Origin: Leeuwenhoekiella marinoflava DSM 3653
GTDB lineage: Bacteria; Bacteroidota; Bacteroidia; Flavobacteriales; Flavobacteriaceae
Length of the DNA: 64,000 nt
Reading direction: 5' to 3'
NCBI RefSeq assembly: GCF_900129005.1
Contig: NZ_FQUN01000020.1
Coordinates: 1 to 64,000, forward strand
The position numbers were made by a program, and so were the translations under genes. Below, in pieces: positions 48,529 through 56,772 of this stretch (positions are counted from its first letter, which is position 1; each line of letters starts with the position of its first letter). The notes under the pieces are model-generated. The model had not been told where the DNA came from. It made no database searches and saw nothing but the letters and a program-made list of their open reading frames with translations.

Positions 48529-51500
48529 TTACTGCTTCTCAATCCACAATCTTGCATTTTCAAAAGCTTCAATCCAAGGACTTACCTCGTCTTTGCGACC
48601 TTTAGGGTAGTTTGCCCAATTCCACTGAAAGATAGAGCGCTCAATATGGGGCATTGTTATTAAGTGACGACCGGTTTTGTCAGTCATCATTGCTGTGTTA
48701 AAGCTACTTCCATTAGGATTTGCGGGATACGCATCATAACCATATTTAGCTACAATATTGTAGTGCTTTTCGCTAAGCGGAAGTTCAAATTTTCCTTCTC
48801 CGTGAGAAATCCAAACACCTAAAGTTGCGCCTTCTAAAGTAGAAAGCATTACAGAATCATTTTTCTCAATCTTTACACTGGTAAAACCGCTTTCGTGTTT
48901 ATTCGAATCGTTATGCAGCATTTTTGTTTTTTTGTCGTGTTCCGGGTTAATCAGATCCAACTCAACAAAAAGCTGACAACCGTTACAGATCCCTACTGAA
49001 AGGGTATCGGGTCGTGCAAAGAAATTTTTTAGCGCTGTATTAGCTTTCTCATTATACAAGAATGCTCCGGCCCAACCTTTTGCAGAACCTAAAACATCTG
49101 AGTTTGAAAAACCACCCACAGCACCAATAAACTGAATATCTTCAAGTGTTTCACGACCACTAATCAAATCGGTCATATGCACGTCTTTTACATCAAAACC
49201 GGCAAGGAACATCGCATTTGCCATTTCACGCTCCGAATTACTACCTTTTTCACGTAGGATAGCTGCTTTAGGTCTTGGTTTAGAAGCGTCAATTGCAGGT
49301 TTTATTCCTGTGAAATGCTTCGGAAATTCAAATTTTAGATCTTGTTTATCGAAGTTTTGGTAACGATCTTCTGCAAGGTTATTAGCAGTTTGTTTCTGAT
49401 CTAATAAATAAGAAGTTTCAAACCATTTTCTGCGTAACGAAGGAATGTTTAAACCAATTTCAATTGAGCCTTGTTTGATTACAAGTTCGTCAGAAGTAGT
49501 AACTGTTCCTAATTTATAGAATGTAATATCGTTTTCTGCAAAGGCATTTTCAACAGCTGTATCATTAGTAGCTTGAATTACGACTCCAGCGTTTTCTGCA
49601 AATAATATTTTGATAATATCTTGTTCAGCAAAAGCTGAAAAATCAACAGATGCTCCCAGCTTATTTTCAGCAAAACATAATTCGAGCAAAGTTGTAATCA
49701 ATCCGCCTGAAGCCACATCGTGACCGGCAGCGATCAGATCACTTTTGATTAGGTTTTGTAGTACGTTAAAAGTTTTCGCGAAAGCAGCATTGTCTTTAAT
49801 GCTTGGTGCTTCCATACCCACTTTATTTTGAATCTGAGCAAAAGAAGAACCGCCCAATTTAAACCCATCCTGAGATAGATTTAAATAATAAATAGAACCT
49901 GCTTCAGTATCCAAAACAGGCTCTACAACGCCATTAATATCACTACAGCTTCCGGCAGCTGAAATAATCACAGTTCCCGGTGCAAGCACCTCTCCTTCAG
50001 GATATTTTTGTTTCATCGAAAGTGAATCTTTTCCGGTAGGTACGTTGATACCTAGGTCTATTGCAAATTCAGAAACCGCTTCTACAGCCTCATACAAACG
50101 CGCATCTTCACCCACGTTATTACACGGCCACATCCAGTTTGCAGAAAGAGAAACCGATTTTAAACCTTTCTCTAACGGTGCCCAAACCAAATTGGTTAAG
50201 GCTTCTGCAATACTGTTTTTACTTCCGGCAACGGGATCAATCAATCCACTTACGGGAGAATGCCCTATAGAAGTTGCTACTCCATTTTTAGATTTAAAAT
50301 CAAGAGCCATCACCCCAACATTATTTAATGGAATTTGTAAGCTTCCCACACATTGTTGTTTAGCTACACGGCCCCCTACACAACGATCAACCTTGTTGGT
50401 TAACCAGTCTTTAGAGGCAACAGCTTCAAGCTGTAAAACGTTTTCTAAGTACTCGTGGAAGTTCTCTAATGAATAGGAAACATCGCTGTAAATACGGTGT
50501 ATTTTAGAATCAACCATTACCGTTTTTGGCGAACTGCCAAACATATCTTCCATCGCCAAATCCATCGGTGCAGCACCTGTGGTAGCCGATTTAAATGTGA
50601 ATCTATGGTCGCCGGTAACGTCACCCACTTCATACATCGGTGAGCGCTCGCGATCAGAAATCGCTTTTAATGTTTTTAGTTGATTGGCACCAATCACAAG
50701 TCCCATACGTTCTTGAGATTCGTTACCAATAATTTCTTTAGCCGAAAGCGTAGGATCACCCACCGGCAATTTATCAAGGTCAATCAATCCACCGGTTTCT
50801 TCAACCAATTCAGAAAGACAGTTTAAGTGACCACCGGCACCGTGATCGTGAATAGAAACAATGGTGTTCTCATCACTCTCAACCATTCCACGAATGGCAT
50901 TAGCAGCACGTTTTTGCATTTCTGGATTAGAACGCTGTATCGCATTCAGTTCAATCCCTGAACTAAAAGCACCGGTGTCTGCCGAAGAAACAGCAGCTCC
51001 ACCCATTCCTATACGGTAGTTATCACCACCCAGAATTACAATCTTATCTCCGGTTTCCGGTTTTTCTTTTAAAGCTTGTCCTTTTTTGCCATATCCAATT
51101 CCACCGGCTTGCATGATTACTTTATCAAAACCAAGCTTACGTCCCGCTTCATCATGCTCAAAAGTTAGTACGGATCCTGCGATTAAAGGTTGACCAAATT
51201 TGTTACCAAAATCTGAGGCTCCGTTAGAAGCTTTGATTAAAATATCAATTGGAGTCTGATACAACCACTTGCGAGCTGGCATAGCATCTTCCCACGGGCG
51301 ATCTTCTTTAAGTCTTGAGTAAGCCGTCATATAAACAGCAGTACCTGCTAACGGAAGTGAACCTTGACCACCTGCCAAACGGTCTCTAATTTCACCACCG
51401 GCACCAGTAGCAGCACCGTTAAAAGGTTCTACAGTCGTAGGGAAGTTGTGTGTCTCTGCTTTAAGCGAAAGCACACTTTCAAATTCTTTTTCGGTATAAA

Positions 51501-52185
51501 AATCAGGTTTATCTGCGGTTGCAGGTGCAAACTGAGTCGCTTTAGGACCTTTTACAAAAGCAACATTATCTTTATAAGCCGAAACAATTTCGTTAGGATT
51601 TTCTTCGGAAGTTTTACGAATCATTTTGAATAGGGAAGAAGGCATGGTTTTCCCATCAATAACAAATGTTCCGTTGAAAATTTTATGGCGGCAATGTTCT
51701 GAATTCACCTGACTGAAACCAAATACTTCAGAATCCGTTAACGGGCGACCAATGCGTGCTGCAACACCTTCTAAGTATGCAACCTCTTCCTCATTAAGCG
51801 CCAAACCTTCCTGCTTATTGTATGCCTGAATATCTTCAATGGCTTTGATAGCTTCCGGCTGAATATTTATAGCAAAAATGTCTTGGTCTAATTTTGCATA
51901 TTGCTGAGAAAGCATCGGATCAAATTCGGCTTTGCCAGCGACGAATTCTTCAATTCTATTAATGCCTTCAATACCCATATTCTGAGTGATCTCAACCGCA
52001 TTGGTACTCCACGGTGTAATCATTGTAGCGCGGGGACCAATAAAAAAAGCGTCAATTGCAGACGCTTCTATTTTAGGTTGGTTGCCAAAAAGCCAGATGA
52101 GCTTATTTGTAGTTTCCTCTGATAGTTCAGCGTTGGCTTGAACTGCGTAAATTTTGGTGTCTTGTGAACCGAAAAAATGAATCAT
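48529..52185 (-). CDS. purL: Phosphoribosylformylglycinamidine synthase (large PurL)
   Basis: Fourth step of purine synthesis: FGAR + glutamine + ATP to FGAM. The ATG at 52185 is chosen because MIHFFGSQDTKIYAVQ is the normal PurL N-terminus; the frame extends to a TTG at 52209 that would overlap the promoter. That gives 1218 residues, the single-chain form. N-terminal domain, two AIRS-like synthetase halves (SEVFGFSQVNSEHCRHKIF, ETHNFPTTVEPFNGAATGAGGEIRDRLAGG, DHGAGGHLNCLSELVEE, PTGKDSLSMKQKY) and a C-terminal class I glutamine amidotransferase with Cys in GICNGCQLF. All key motifs are intact. Cytoplasmic. No purine riboswitch was seen upstream. Confidence 0.97.
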   Translation of the reverse strand: MIHFFGSQDTKIYAVQANAELSEETTNKLIWLFGNQPKIEASAIDAFFIGPRATMITPWSTNAVEITQNMGIEGINRIEEFVAGKAEFDPMLSQQYAKLDQDIFAINIQPEAIKAIEDIQAYNKQEGLALNEEEVAYLEGVAARIGRPLTDSEVFGFSQVNSEHCRHKIFNGTFVIDGKTMPSSLFKMIRKTSEENPNEIVSAYKDNVAFVKGPKATQFAPATADKPDFYTEKEFESVLSLKAETHNFPTTVEPFNGAATGAGGEIRDRLAGGQGSLPLAGTAVYMTAYSRLKEDRPWEDAMPARKWLYQTPIDILIKASNGASDFGNKFGQPLIAGSVLTFEHDEAGRKLGFDKVIMQAGGIGYGKKGQALKEKPETGDKIVILGGDNYRIGMGGAAVSSADTGAFSSGIELNAIQRSNPEMQKRAANAIRGMVESDENTIVSIHDHGAGGHLNCLSELVEETGGLIDLDKLPVGDPTLSAKEIIGNESQERMGLVIGANQLKTLKAISDRERSPMYEVGDVTGDHRFTFKSATTGAAPMDLAMEDMFGSSPKTVMVDSKIHRIYSDVSYSLENFHEYLENVLQLEAVASKDWLTNKVDRCVGGRVAKQQCVGSLQIPLNNVGVMALDFKSKNGVATSIGHSPVSGLIDPVAGSKNSIAEALTNLVWAPLEKGLKSVSLSANWMWPCNNVGEDARLYEAVEAVSEFAIDLGINVPTGKDSLSMKQKYPEGEVLAPGTVIISAAGSCSDINGVVEPVLDTEAGSIYYLNLSQDGFKLGGSSFAQIQNKVGMEAPSIKDNAAFAKTFNVLQNLIKSDLIAAGHDVASGGLITTLLELCFAENKLGASVDFSAFAEQDIIKILFAENAGVVIQATNDTAVENAFAENDITFYKLGTVTTSDELVIKQGSIEIGLNIPSLRRKWFETSYLLDQKQTANNLAEDRYQNFDKQDLKFEFPKHFTGIKPAIDASKPRPKAAILREKGSNSEREMANAMFLAGFDVKDVHMTDLISGRETLEDIQFIGAVGGFSNSDVLGSAKGWAGAFLYNEKANTALKNFFARPDTLSVGICNGCQLFVELDLINPEHDKKTKMLHNDSNKHESGFTSVKIEKNDSVMLSTLEGATLGVWISHGEGKFELPLSEKHYNIVAKYGYDAYPANPNGSSFNTAMMTDKTGRHLITMPHIERSIFQWNWANYPKGRKDEVSPWIEAFENARLWIEKQ

Positions 52186-52206
52186 AGTGCTTTTGCTAAG
52201 AAGCCA

Positions 52207-52214
52207 CAAATTTA
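52207..52214 (-). promoter_or_regulatory. -7 element upstream of purL
   Basis: TAAATTTG on the minus strand matches TAnnTTTG of Bacteroidetes promoters and lies 22 bases before the chosen purL ATG. No TTG at the usual -33 distance. Confidence 0.4.
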
Positions 52215-52316
52215 ATGATTTTTAACGGTTAGAAACAGTATTGTAATCAAACAAATTCACAGATATAATTATCTGTTTGTTGATAAGTAAGTAGTCAAAA
52301 ACGTATAGATTTCTAA

Positions 52317-52356
52317 TGATAAACCCCATAGTGTTCAAACGTTATGGGGTTTATCA
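52317..52356 (-). terminator. Terminator between the RsmB-like gene and purL
   Basis: TGATAAACCCCATA pairs perfectly over 14 bases with TATGGGGTTTATCA around a 12-base loop, 19 bases after the methyltransferase stop. The T-rich side of the stem serves as tail; no further T-run. Confidence 0.65.
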
Positions 52357-52375
52357 ATCAAAAAACTTTGTATAA

Positions 52376-53596
52376 TTAAGCTTCTTTATTTTTCTTAACC
52401 ATCAGACACATGTAAAAACCGTCATAGCCGCTCTCACTAGAAAGCACGGTTTTTTGTTTTTCTATGCTGAAATCTTTTCCTTCTTCAGTTTTTAAGAACT
52501 TTTTTACTTGTTCTTGATTTTCAGAAGGTAGAATAGAGCAGGTTGCATAGACCATTTTTCCGCCGGGCTTAACCATTTTAGAATAATCTACTAAAATACT
52601 TTGTTGTGTAGCTTTAATCTTTTCTACAAATTCCGGTTGCAATTTCCACTTCGCATCAGGATTACGACTTAAAACACCAAGACCGGTACATGGTGCATCG
52701 ATTAGAACGCGATCTGCAGAGTTATGTAATTTTTTGACAACCTTAGTAGAGTCAATCACGCGAGTTTCTATGTTAAAAGCCCCTGCACGACGCGCACGAC
52801 GTTTAAGTTCTTTTAATTTATTACCATAGATGTCTAATGCGATAAGTTGCCCTTTGTTATCCATCTGTGCAGCCAAGTGCAAGGTTTTACCACCGGCGCC
52901 CGCACATGCATCTATAACACGCATCCCTGGCTCAACACCTAGTAGTGGAGCAACAAGTTGAGAAGAAGCATCTTGAACTTCAAACATTCCGTTTTTAAAG
53001 GCTTCGGTAGTAAACACGTTACCGCGTTCCTGAAGCTGTAATGCATCTTTATAAGGTTTTATATTTTCGGTCTCGTGGCCTTCTTCAGAGAGTGCAGTTT
53101 GCAATGAACCGATGTCTCCTTTTAAACGATTTACACGTAAAACAACCGGCGCTTGTTTGTTAAGTGCAGCAATCTCTGCATCCCATTTGGCTCCTAATTC
53201 TTCAGCTCCTAATTCATCTAACCAGTCGGGAATAGATTCTCTGTATTTACGAGTATTTGACAATTCGTCAAAACGACCTTTAATTCGTCGTGTGGGCGTT
53301 TCTTCAAACTGAGGCCATTCTGGTAGTTTTATTCCGCGTAGGGTGCACCATACAGCAAAAAGACGCCAGAGATCTTTACGTTCAAAAGGTTCTTTTACAT
53401 CAGCAATTTCTGCGTAAAGTCTTTTCCATCTTACAATATCATAAGTGGTTTCGGCAATAAAGCTGCGATCACGAGAGCCCCAGCGTTTGTCACGTTTGAG
53501 TTGTTTTGAAATAACCTTGTCGGCATAGCCTCCTTCGTTAAAAATTTCGATTAAACCGTCTATGACAGCAAAAACCAGATTGCGATGTAAACGCAT
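52376..53596 (-). CDS. RsmB-like rRNA cytosine-C5 methyltransferase
   Basis: SAM-dependent RNA (cytosine-5) methyltransferase of 406 residues, NOL1/NOP2/Sun family. An N-terminal helical region (about 1-130) resembles the NusB-like part of RsmB. The catalytic domain (about 135-405) has the SAM motif VIDACAGAGGKTLHLAAQ, the DAPCTGLGVLSRNPD motif and the catalytic-cysteine motif MVYATCSILPSENQEQV. The probable target is C967 of 16S rRNA, but family members differ in site, so the symbol is left open. It is a single gene with its own promoter element and terminator. Confidence 0.88.
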   Translation of the reverse strand: MRLHRNLVFAVIDGLIEIFNEGGYADKVISKQLKRDKRWGSRDRSFIAETTYDIVRWKRLYAEIADVKEPFERKDLWRLFAVWCTLRGIKLPEWPQFEETPTRRIKGRFDELSNTRKYRESIPDWLDELGAEELGAKWDAEIAALNKQAPVVLRVNRLKGDIGSLQTALSEEGHETENIKPYKDALQLQERGNVFTTEAFKNGMFEVQDASSQLVAPLLGVEPGMRVIDACAGAGGKTLHLAAQMDNKGQLIALDIYGNKLKELKRRARRAGAFNIETRVIDSTKVVKKLHNSADRVLIDAPCTGLGVLSRNPDAKWKLQPEFVEKIKATQQSILVDYSKMVKPGGKMVYATCSILPSENQEQVKKFLKTEEGKDFSIEKQKTVLSSESGYDGFYMCLMVKKNKEA

Positions 53597-53618
53597 AAAA
53601 TTTGTTTTAAAATGCGCG

Positions 53619-53626
53619 CAAAGGTA
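53619..53626 (-). promoter_or_regulatory. -7 element upstream of the RsmB-like gene
   Basis: TACCTTTG followed by CGCGC on the minus strand, 22 bases before the ATG, matches TAnnTTTG. No -33 TTG at the expected distance. Confidence 0.5.
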
Positions 53627-53672
53627 CAGGATTAAAAAGGAATAGTTTTAAATTCCCCAAAATTTTAAAATC

Positions 53673-54728
53673 ATGTATAGATCAGTTGTTTTATTCAGCT
53701 TGTTAGCGTTGATGAGCTGTGGTGAAAAGTCAGCAGAAAAAAATGAAAAATCAGGACCTGTTACCGGTATAACTGTAGAACCTATTTATAATGACACTGT
53801 AAGTATTCGTACCTTAGATATCCTTAATGATGGGAGTGTGGCATTTGCAGGAAACGATGGTAAATATGGGTTGTACAATACGAAAACCCAAGTATGGAGT
53901 ACAAATATTTTAAAGGCAGATACGCTTGCACCTAGTTTTAGAGCTATTGCGCACACAGCTTCAGACTTTTTTATGCTGAGTATTGCGAATCCGGCATTGC
54001 TTTATAAGACTGGTGATGATGGTCAAATGCAAGTGGTCTATGAGGAAGTAGGACCTAAGGTTTTTTATGATTCTATGAAATTCTGGGATGATAAAGAAGG
54101 AATTGCAATGGGAGACCCAACTGAAAGTTGTCTTTCAATTTTAATTACTCGTGATGGAGGATCGAGTTGGGAGAAAGTTTCTTGCGAAAATTTACCAGAA
54201 ACTGCTGAGGGCGAAGCTGCTTTTGCAGCAAGTAACACCAATATTGCAGTGCAAGGTGATGATGCTTGGATTATTACCGGTGGAATGAAATCTCGTGTTT
54301 TTCATACCGGAGATCGTGGAGAAAATTGGGAGGTTTTTGAAACACCATTAAAACAAGGAGAGCCAACCTTTGGCGGTTATTCTATAGATTTTTATGATGA
54401 GCAAATTGGTTTTATTATAGGAGGAGATTATTTAAATCCAGAAGGGAATACCAGAAATAAAGCTTTATCTACAGATGGTGGTAAAACCTGGACTTTAGTC
54501 GCAGACGGTAAAGAACCTAATCATCGCAGCTGTGTAAAGTTTGTTCCTGGTCACGATGGGAGTGAACTTATTGCAACAGGGGCTAATGGTATAAGTTATA
54601 GTAAAGATCAAGGTAAGAACTGGACAAAGCTAACAGACGAAGGTTTTTATGTAATGCAGTTTGTTAATGATACGCTAGCTTACGCAGCAGGAGCGAATAG
54701 AGTTGCAAAGCTAAAATTTTCTAGATAA
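53673..54728 (+). CDS. YCF48/BNR-type beta-propeller lipoprotein
   Basis: A 351-residue lipoprotein (lipobox LMSC, mature from about Cys16). BNR Asp-box repeats ITRDGGSSWEKV, HTGDRGENWEVF, LSTDGGKTWTL and YSKDQGKNWTKL mark propeller blades, with YCF48-like spacing (DEQIGFIIGG). No catalytic residues of sialidases are evident. In Flavobacteriaceae such proteins are often annotated as 'oxidoreductase' without proof; plant and cyanobacterial YCF48 is an assembly factor for photosystem II, which does not apply here. It converges with the 55263-54817 gene, the two sharing a hairpin. Confidence 0.75.
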   Translation: MYRSVVLFSLLALMSCGEKSAEKNEKSGPVTGITVEPIYNDTVSIRTLDILNDGSVAFAGNDGKYGLYNTKTQVWSTNILKADTLAPSFRAIAHTASDFFMLSIANPALLYKTGDDGQMQVVYEEVGPKVFYDSMKFWDDKEGIAMGDPTESCLSILITRDGGSSWEKVSCENLPETAEGEAAFAASNTNIAVQGDDAWIITGGMKSRVFHTGDRGENWEVFETPLKQGEPTFGGYSIDFYDEQIGFIIGGDYLNPEGNTRNKALSTDGGKTWTLVADGKEPNHRSCVKFVPGHDGSELIATGANGISYSKDQGKNWTKLTDEGFYVMQFVNDTLAYAAGANRVAKLKFSR

Positions 54729-54756
54729 GTAAGATTATGTCTATTTGGCAAACAAA

Positions 54757-54783
54757 AAAAACAGCTCCATTTGGGCTGTTTTT
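54757..54783. terminator. Bidirectional terminator between convergent genes
   Basis: AAAAACAGC and GCTGTTTTT pair around a 9-base loop, with an A-run before and T-run after, so it can serve both the plus-strand propeller gene and the minus-strand gene that ends at 54817. Confidence 0.8.
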
Positions 54784-54816
54784 CAGTTTTAACGCTAATT
54801 AAAAAACTTACTGAAA

Positions 54817-55263
54817 CTACTTATTGTTTTTACGCTTCTTGTATTCTTCCCATAGCTTTTTACCAAACTTATGTTCTGCCTCTGGAAGGAAAACCATTTT
54901 TGAAGCGGGTAATTTTTGAGTTAGATTATTCATTAACTCACTTTCCAACTGATATTTTCTTTTTATAATATCATTATATTCAGTCATTAACTTTTTAGCT
55001 TCTGTTTCAGATAGGTTGTTTTTAGAACCTGATTCTGAAAATTTCTCCTGAAATAAATCACGTTCGCGAGTGCGCAAATCGTTCATTGCATTATCATAGA
55101 CATTATAAATGGGCCAAAATTTTTCAGCTTCAGCTGGAGTTAACTCTAACTCTTCAGTTAAAAAGGGAACTTTAAGAGCTTTTATATGTTCGTGACGGTC
55201 CTTTTTTTGTGCATTTAAAGAAAGGCTTAGGCCTAGAATTAATAATATAATTATGTTTTTCAT
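54817..55263 (-). CDS. Small periplasmic protein, Spy/CpxP-like, linked to the ECF sigma factor
   Basis: About 148 residues from the ATG at 55263; the frame also opens at 55290, but that overlaps the anti-sigma gene and lacks a clean signal peptide. Signal peptide MKNIIILLILGLSLSLNAQ. The mature part is all-helical and charged, with FLTEELELTPAEAEKFWPIYNVYDNAM, the LTxxEAxxFWPIYxxY pattern of a Bacteroidetes family annotated as 'sensor of ECF-type sigma factor'. Resembles Spy/CpxP periplasmic chaperones in its helix pattern (LTPAEAEKF). Third gene of the sigma/anti-sigma operon, 16 bases after the anti-sigma gene. Possible envelope-stress role; not proven. Confidence 0.8.
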   Translation of the reverse strand: MKNIIILLILGLSLSLNAQKKDRHEHIKALKVPFLTEELELTPAEAEKFWPIYNVYDNAMNDLRTRERDLFQEKFSESGSKNNLSETEAKKLMTEYNDIIKRKYQLESELMNNLTQKLPASKMVFLPEAEHKFGKKLWEEYKKRKNNK

Positions 55264-55279
55264 AATAGATTTTCTAAGA

Positions 55280-55777
55280 TTAGTGGTCATTTAATGAACT
55301 TTGTATGATTTCTTGATCTACGTATTCATAAATAATATCATCGGTAACGACCTGATCATCAAAAATGGATGTGTTGTTTTGTATGGTGTTTAACTCTTCG
55401 CTCGAGAAGTAGTCTTGAAGACGGTCTTCGTCTTCAAAATAGCTCTCAAGGCTTGTAATGCTTAAAGAATCAAATTCCATTTCCTTATCAATAGGGTTTA
55501 CTACAGAAAAGAGTACTAAGAGCACAGCTGCAATAGCTGCAGCAGTACCTGTAATTGTTTTGAAATTATAGTTAACCAGTTTTCCTTGAGGTTTACTTAG
55601 TTCAATTATTGTTTTTTCGACCTGATCAAAATAATTTTCAGGTACTGTAAATCCATCGCTTTTTTCCGGGAAAAGCTGCTGAAATTTAAGCTCAGTCATC
55701 AGGCGCTCATCAAAAGACTCAAAATAGCCTTGAGGAACGTTAAACTGATTGTTTTTATTTTCTTTATCGCTTTTCAT
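55280..55777 (-). CDS. Probable anti-sigma factor, single-pass membrane protein
   Basis: A 165-residue protein with one membrane segment, ITGTAAAIAAVLLVLFSVV (about 88-106). The N-terminal cytoplasmic part has QFNVPQGYFESFDERL and FTVPENYFDQVEKTI repeats, a pattern common in Bacteroidetes proteins next to ECF sigma genes; the C-terminal acidic part is periplasmic. It lacks a recognisable zinc-binding anti-sigma motif, so the role is assigned by position: 31 bases after the sigma gene and just before the periplasmic protein gene. It would hold the sigma factor at the membrane. Confidence 0.72.
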   Translation of the reverse strand: MKSDKENKNNQFNVPQGYFESFDERLMTELKFQQLFPEKSDGFTVPENYFDQVEKTIIELSKPQGKLVNYNFKTITGTAAAIAAVLLVLFSVVNPIDKEMEFDSLSITSLESYFEDEDRLQDYFSSEELNTIQNNTSIFDDQVVTDDIIYEYVDQEIIQSSLNDH

Positions 55778-55808
55778 TATTTTTTAGACTTGATTAATTC
55801 TAAAAGGT

Positions 55809-56327
55809 TTAATTGTCTGTAACGTATTCGGTTATCTTTTTAACAGCATAATGGTAATTTGCTTTGAGCGCTCCTTCTGATGTGCCTAGTATTTCTGAAA
55901 TCTCATTGTACTGTAATTCATCAAAGTACTTCATTACAAAAACCTGCTTTTGTTTTGTAGGTAAGGTATCTATTGCTTGTTGTAATTTTAGCTGAGCTTC
56001 ATCTCCATCAAAATAAGGATCACTTGTTAAACTAGTAACCAGACTTTCTTGCAAATCTTCATTACTAAGATGAGTTGTGCGATTCCTTTTATTGATAAAA
56101 GTTAGACATTCATTAGTTGCAATTCGATATAACCAAGTGTATACTTGACTGTCTCCTTGGAAATTATTCAAATTTTTAAAAACCTTTATAAATGTATTCT
56201 GAAGTACATCATCTGCATCTTCGTGTGAGATAACCATACGCCTTATGTGCCAGTACAAGCGTTCTTTGTACTCGCTAACCAGGTCCTCAAACTTTAGACT
56301 TACGTTATGATTTTCTATACTATTCAA
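55809..56327 (-). CDS. ECF-type RNA polymerase sigma factor
   Basis: A 172-residue sigma factor of the extracytoplasmic-function class. Region 2: HEDADDVLQNTFIKVFKNLNNF and QVYTWLYRIATNECLTFINK (about 35-85), for -10 recognition and melting. Region 4: LPTKQKQVFVMKYFDELQYNEISEILGTSEGALKANYHYAVKKI (about 120-168), a helix-turn-helix for -35 recognition. No region 1.1 or 3. First gene of a three-gene operon with its probable anti-sigma factor and a periplasmic helical protein, a common layout for envelope-stress control. Autoregulation is likely but no promoter motif was identified. Confidence 0.94.
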   Translation of the reverse strand: MNSIENHNVSLKFEDLVSEYKERLYWHIRRMVISHEDADDVLQNTFIKVFKNLNNFQGDSQVYTWLYRIATNECLTFINKRNRTTHLSNEDLQESLVTSLTSDPYFDGDEAQLKLQQAIDTLPTKQKQVFVMKYFDELQYNEISEILGTSEGALKANYHYAVKKITEYVTDN

Positions 56328-56703
56328 AAAAGGTTTTCTTTTCTCTTTTAGATGCTGAATGCTTACTTAATAGATAAGACTTAGTCTTTAGTAAAAGGTT
56401 TAATCTGATGATATATAAAATATAGTTAAATATAGAATTCAAGACTTAATAGTAGTAGCTAGGTTTAAGATATTTTTGATTACAAATCCAATAAAAACGA
56501 TTAAAAACATATTTAACGTGATAAAATACACGAATTAGTTGTTTTTAATAAATTTTGCAATTATATTTGAAATGTGTTTAAGTAAGTAATTGATTGTTAA
56601 TTAAGTTGTTGTAAGTAATTAAACGAAAAGTCCTTTTTTGCCCCAAGTATTAAAGTTGCTTTAAGATCTTTAAGTTTTTACCCGACTAAAGAAATTGTAC
56701 AAC
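56328..56703. other. Intergenic region upstream of the sigma gene
   Basis: 376 AT-rich bases between the sigma gene start and the terminator of the ABC gene. It should contain the sigma operon promoter. I see no TAnnTTTG element, no convincing ORF and no repeat. Confidence 0.6.
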
Positions 56704-56737
56704 AAAAAAAAACCACATCGAAAGATGTGGTTTTTTT
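56704..56737 (-). terminator. Terminator of the ABC exporter gene
   Basis: A-run, AACCACATC, GAAA tetraloop, GATGTGGTT, T-run: a perfect stem with a GNRA loop 36 bases after the ABC gene stop. It is symmetrical enough to work in both directions. Confidence 0.9.
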
Positions 56738-56772
56738 ATATAAGCTATAATCGAGTTGAAATGCTTTAGTTC

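Noticed and set aside
52185-52209. TTG start of purL giving eight extra residues
   Set aside because: It would lie within the -7 element and extends beyond the conserved MIHFFGSQ start.
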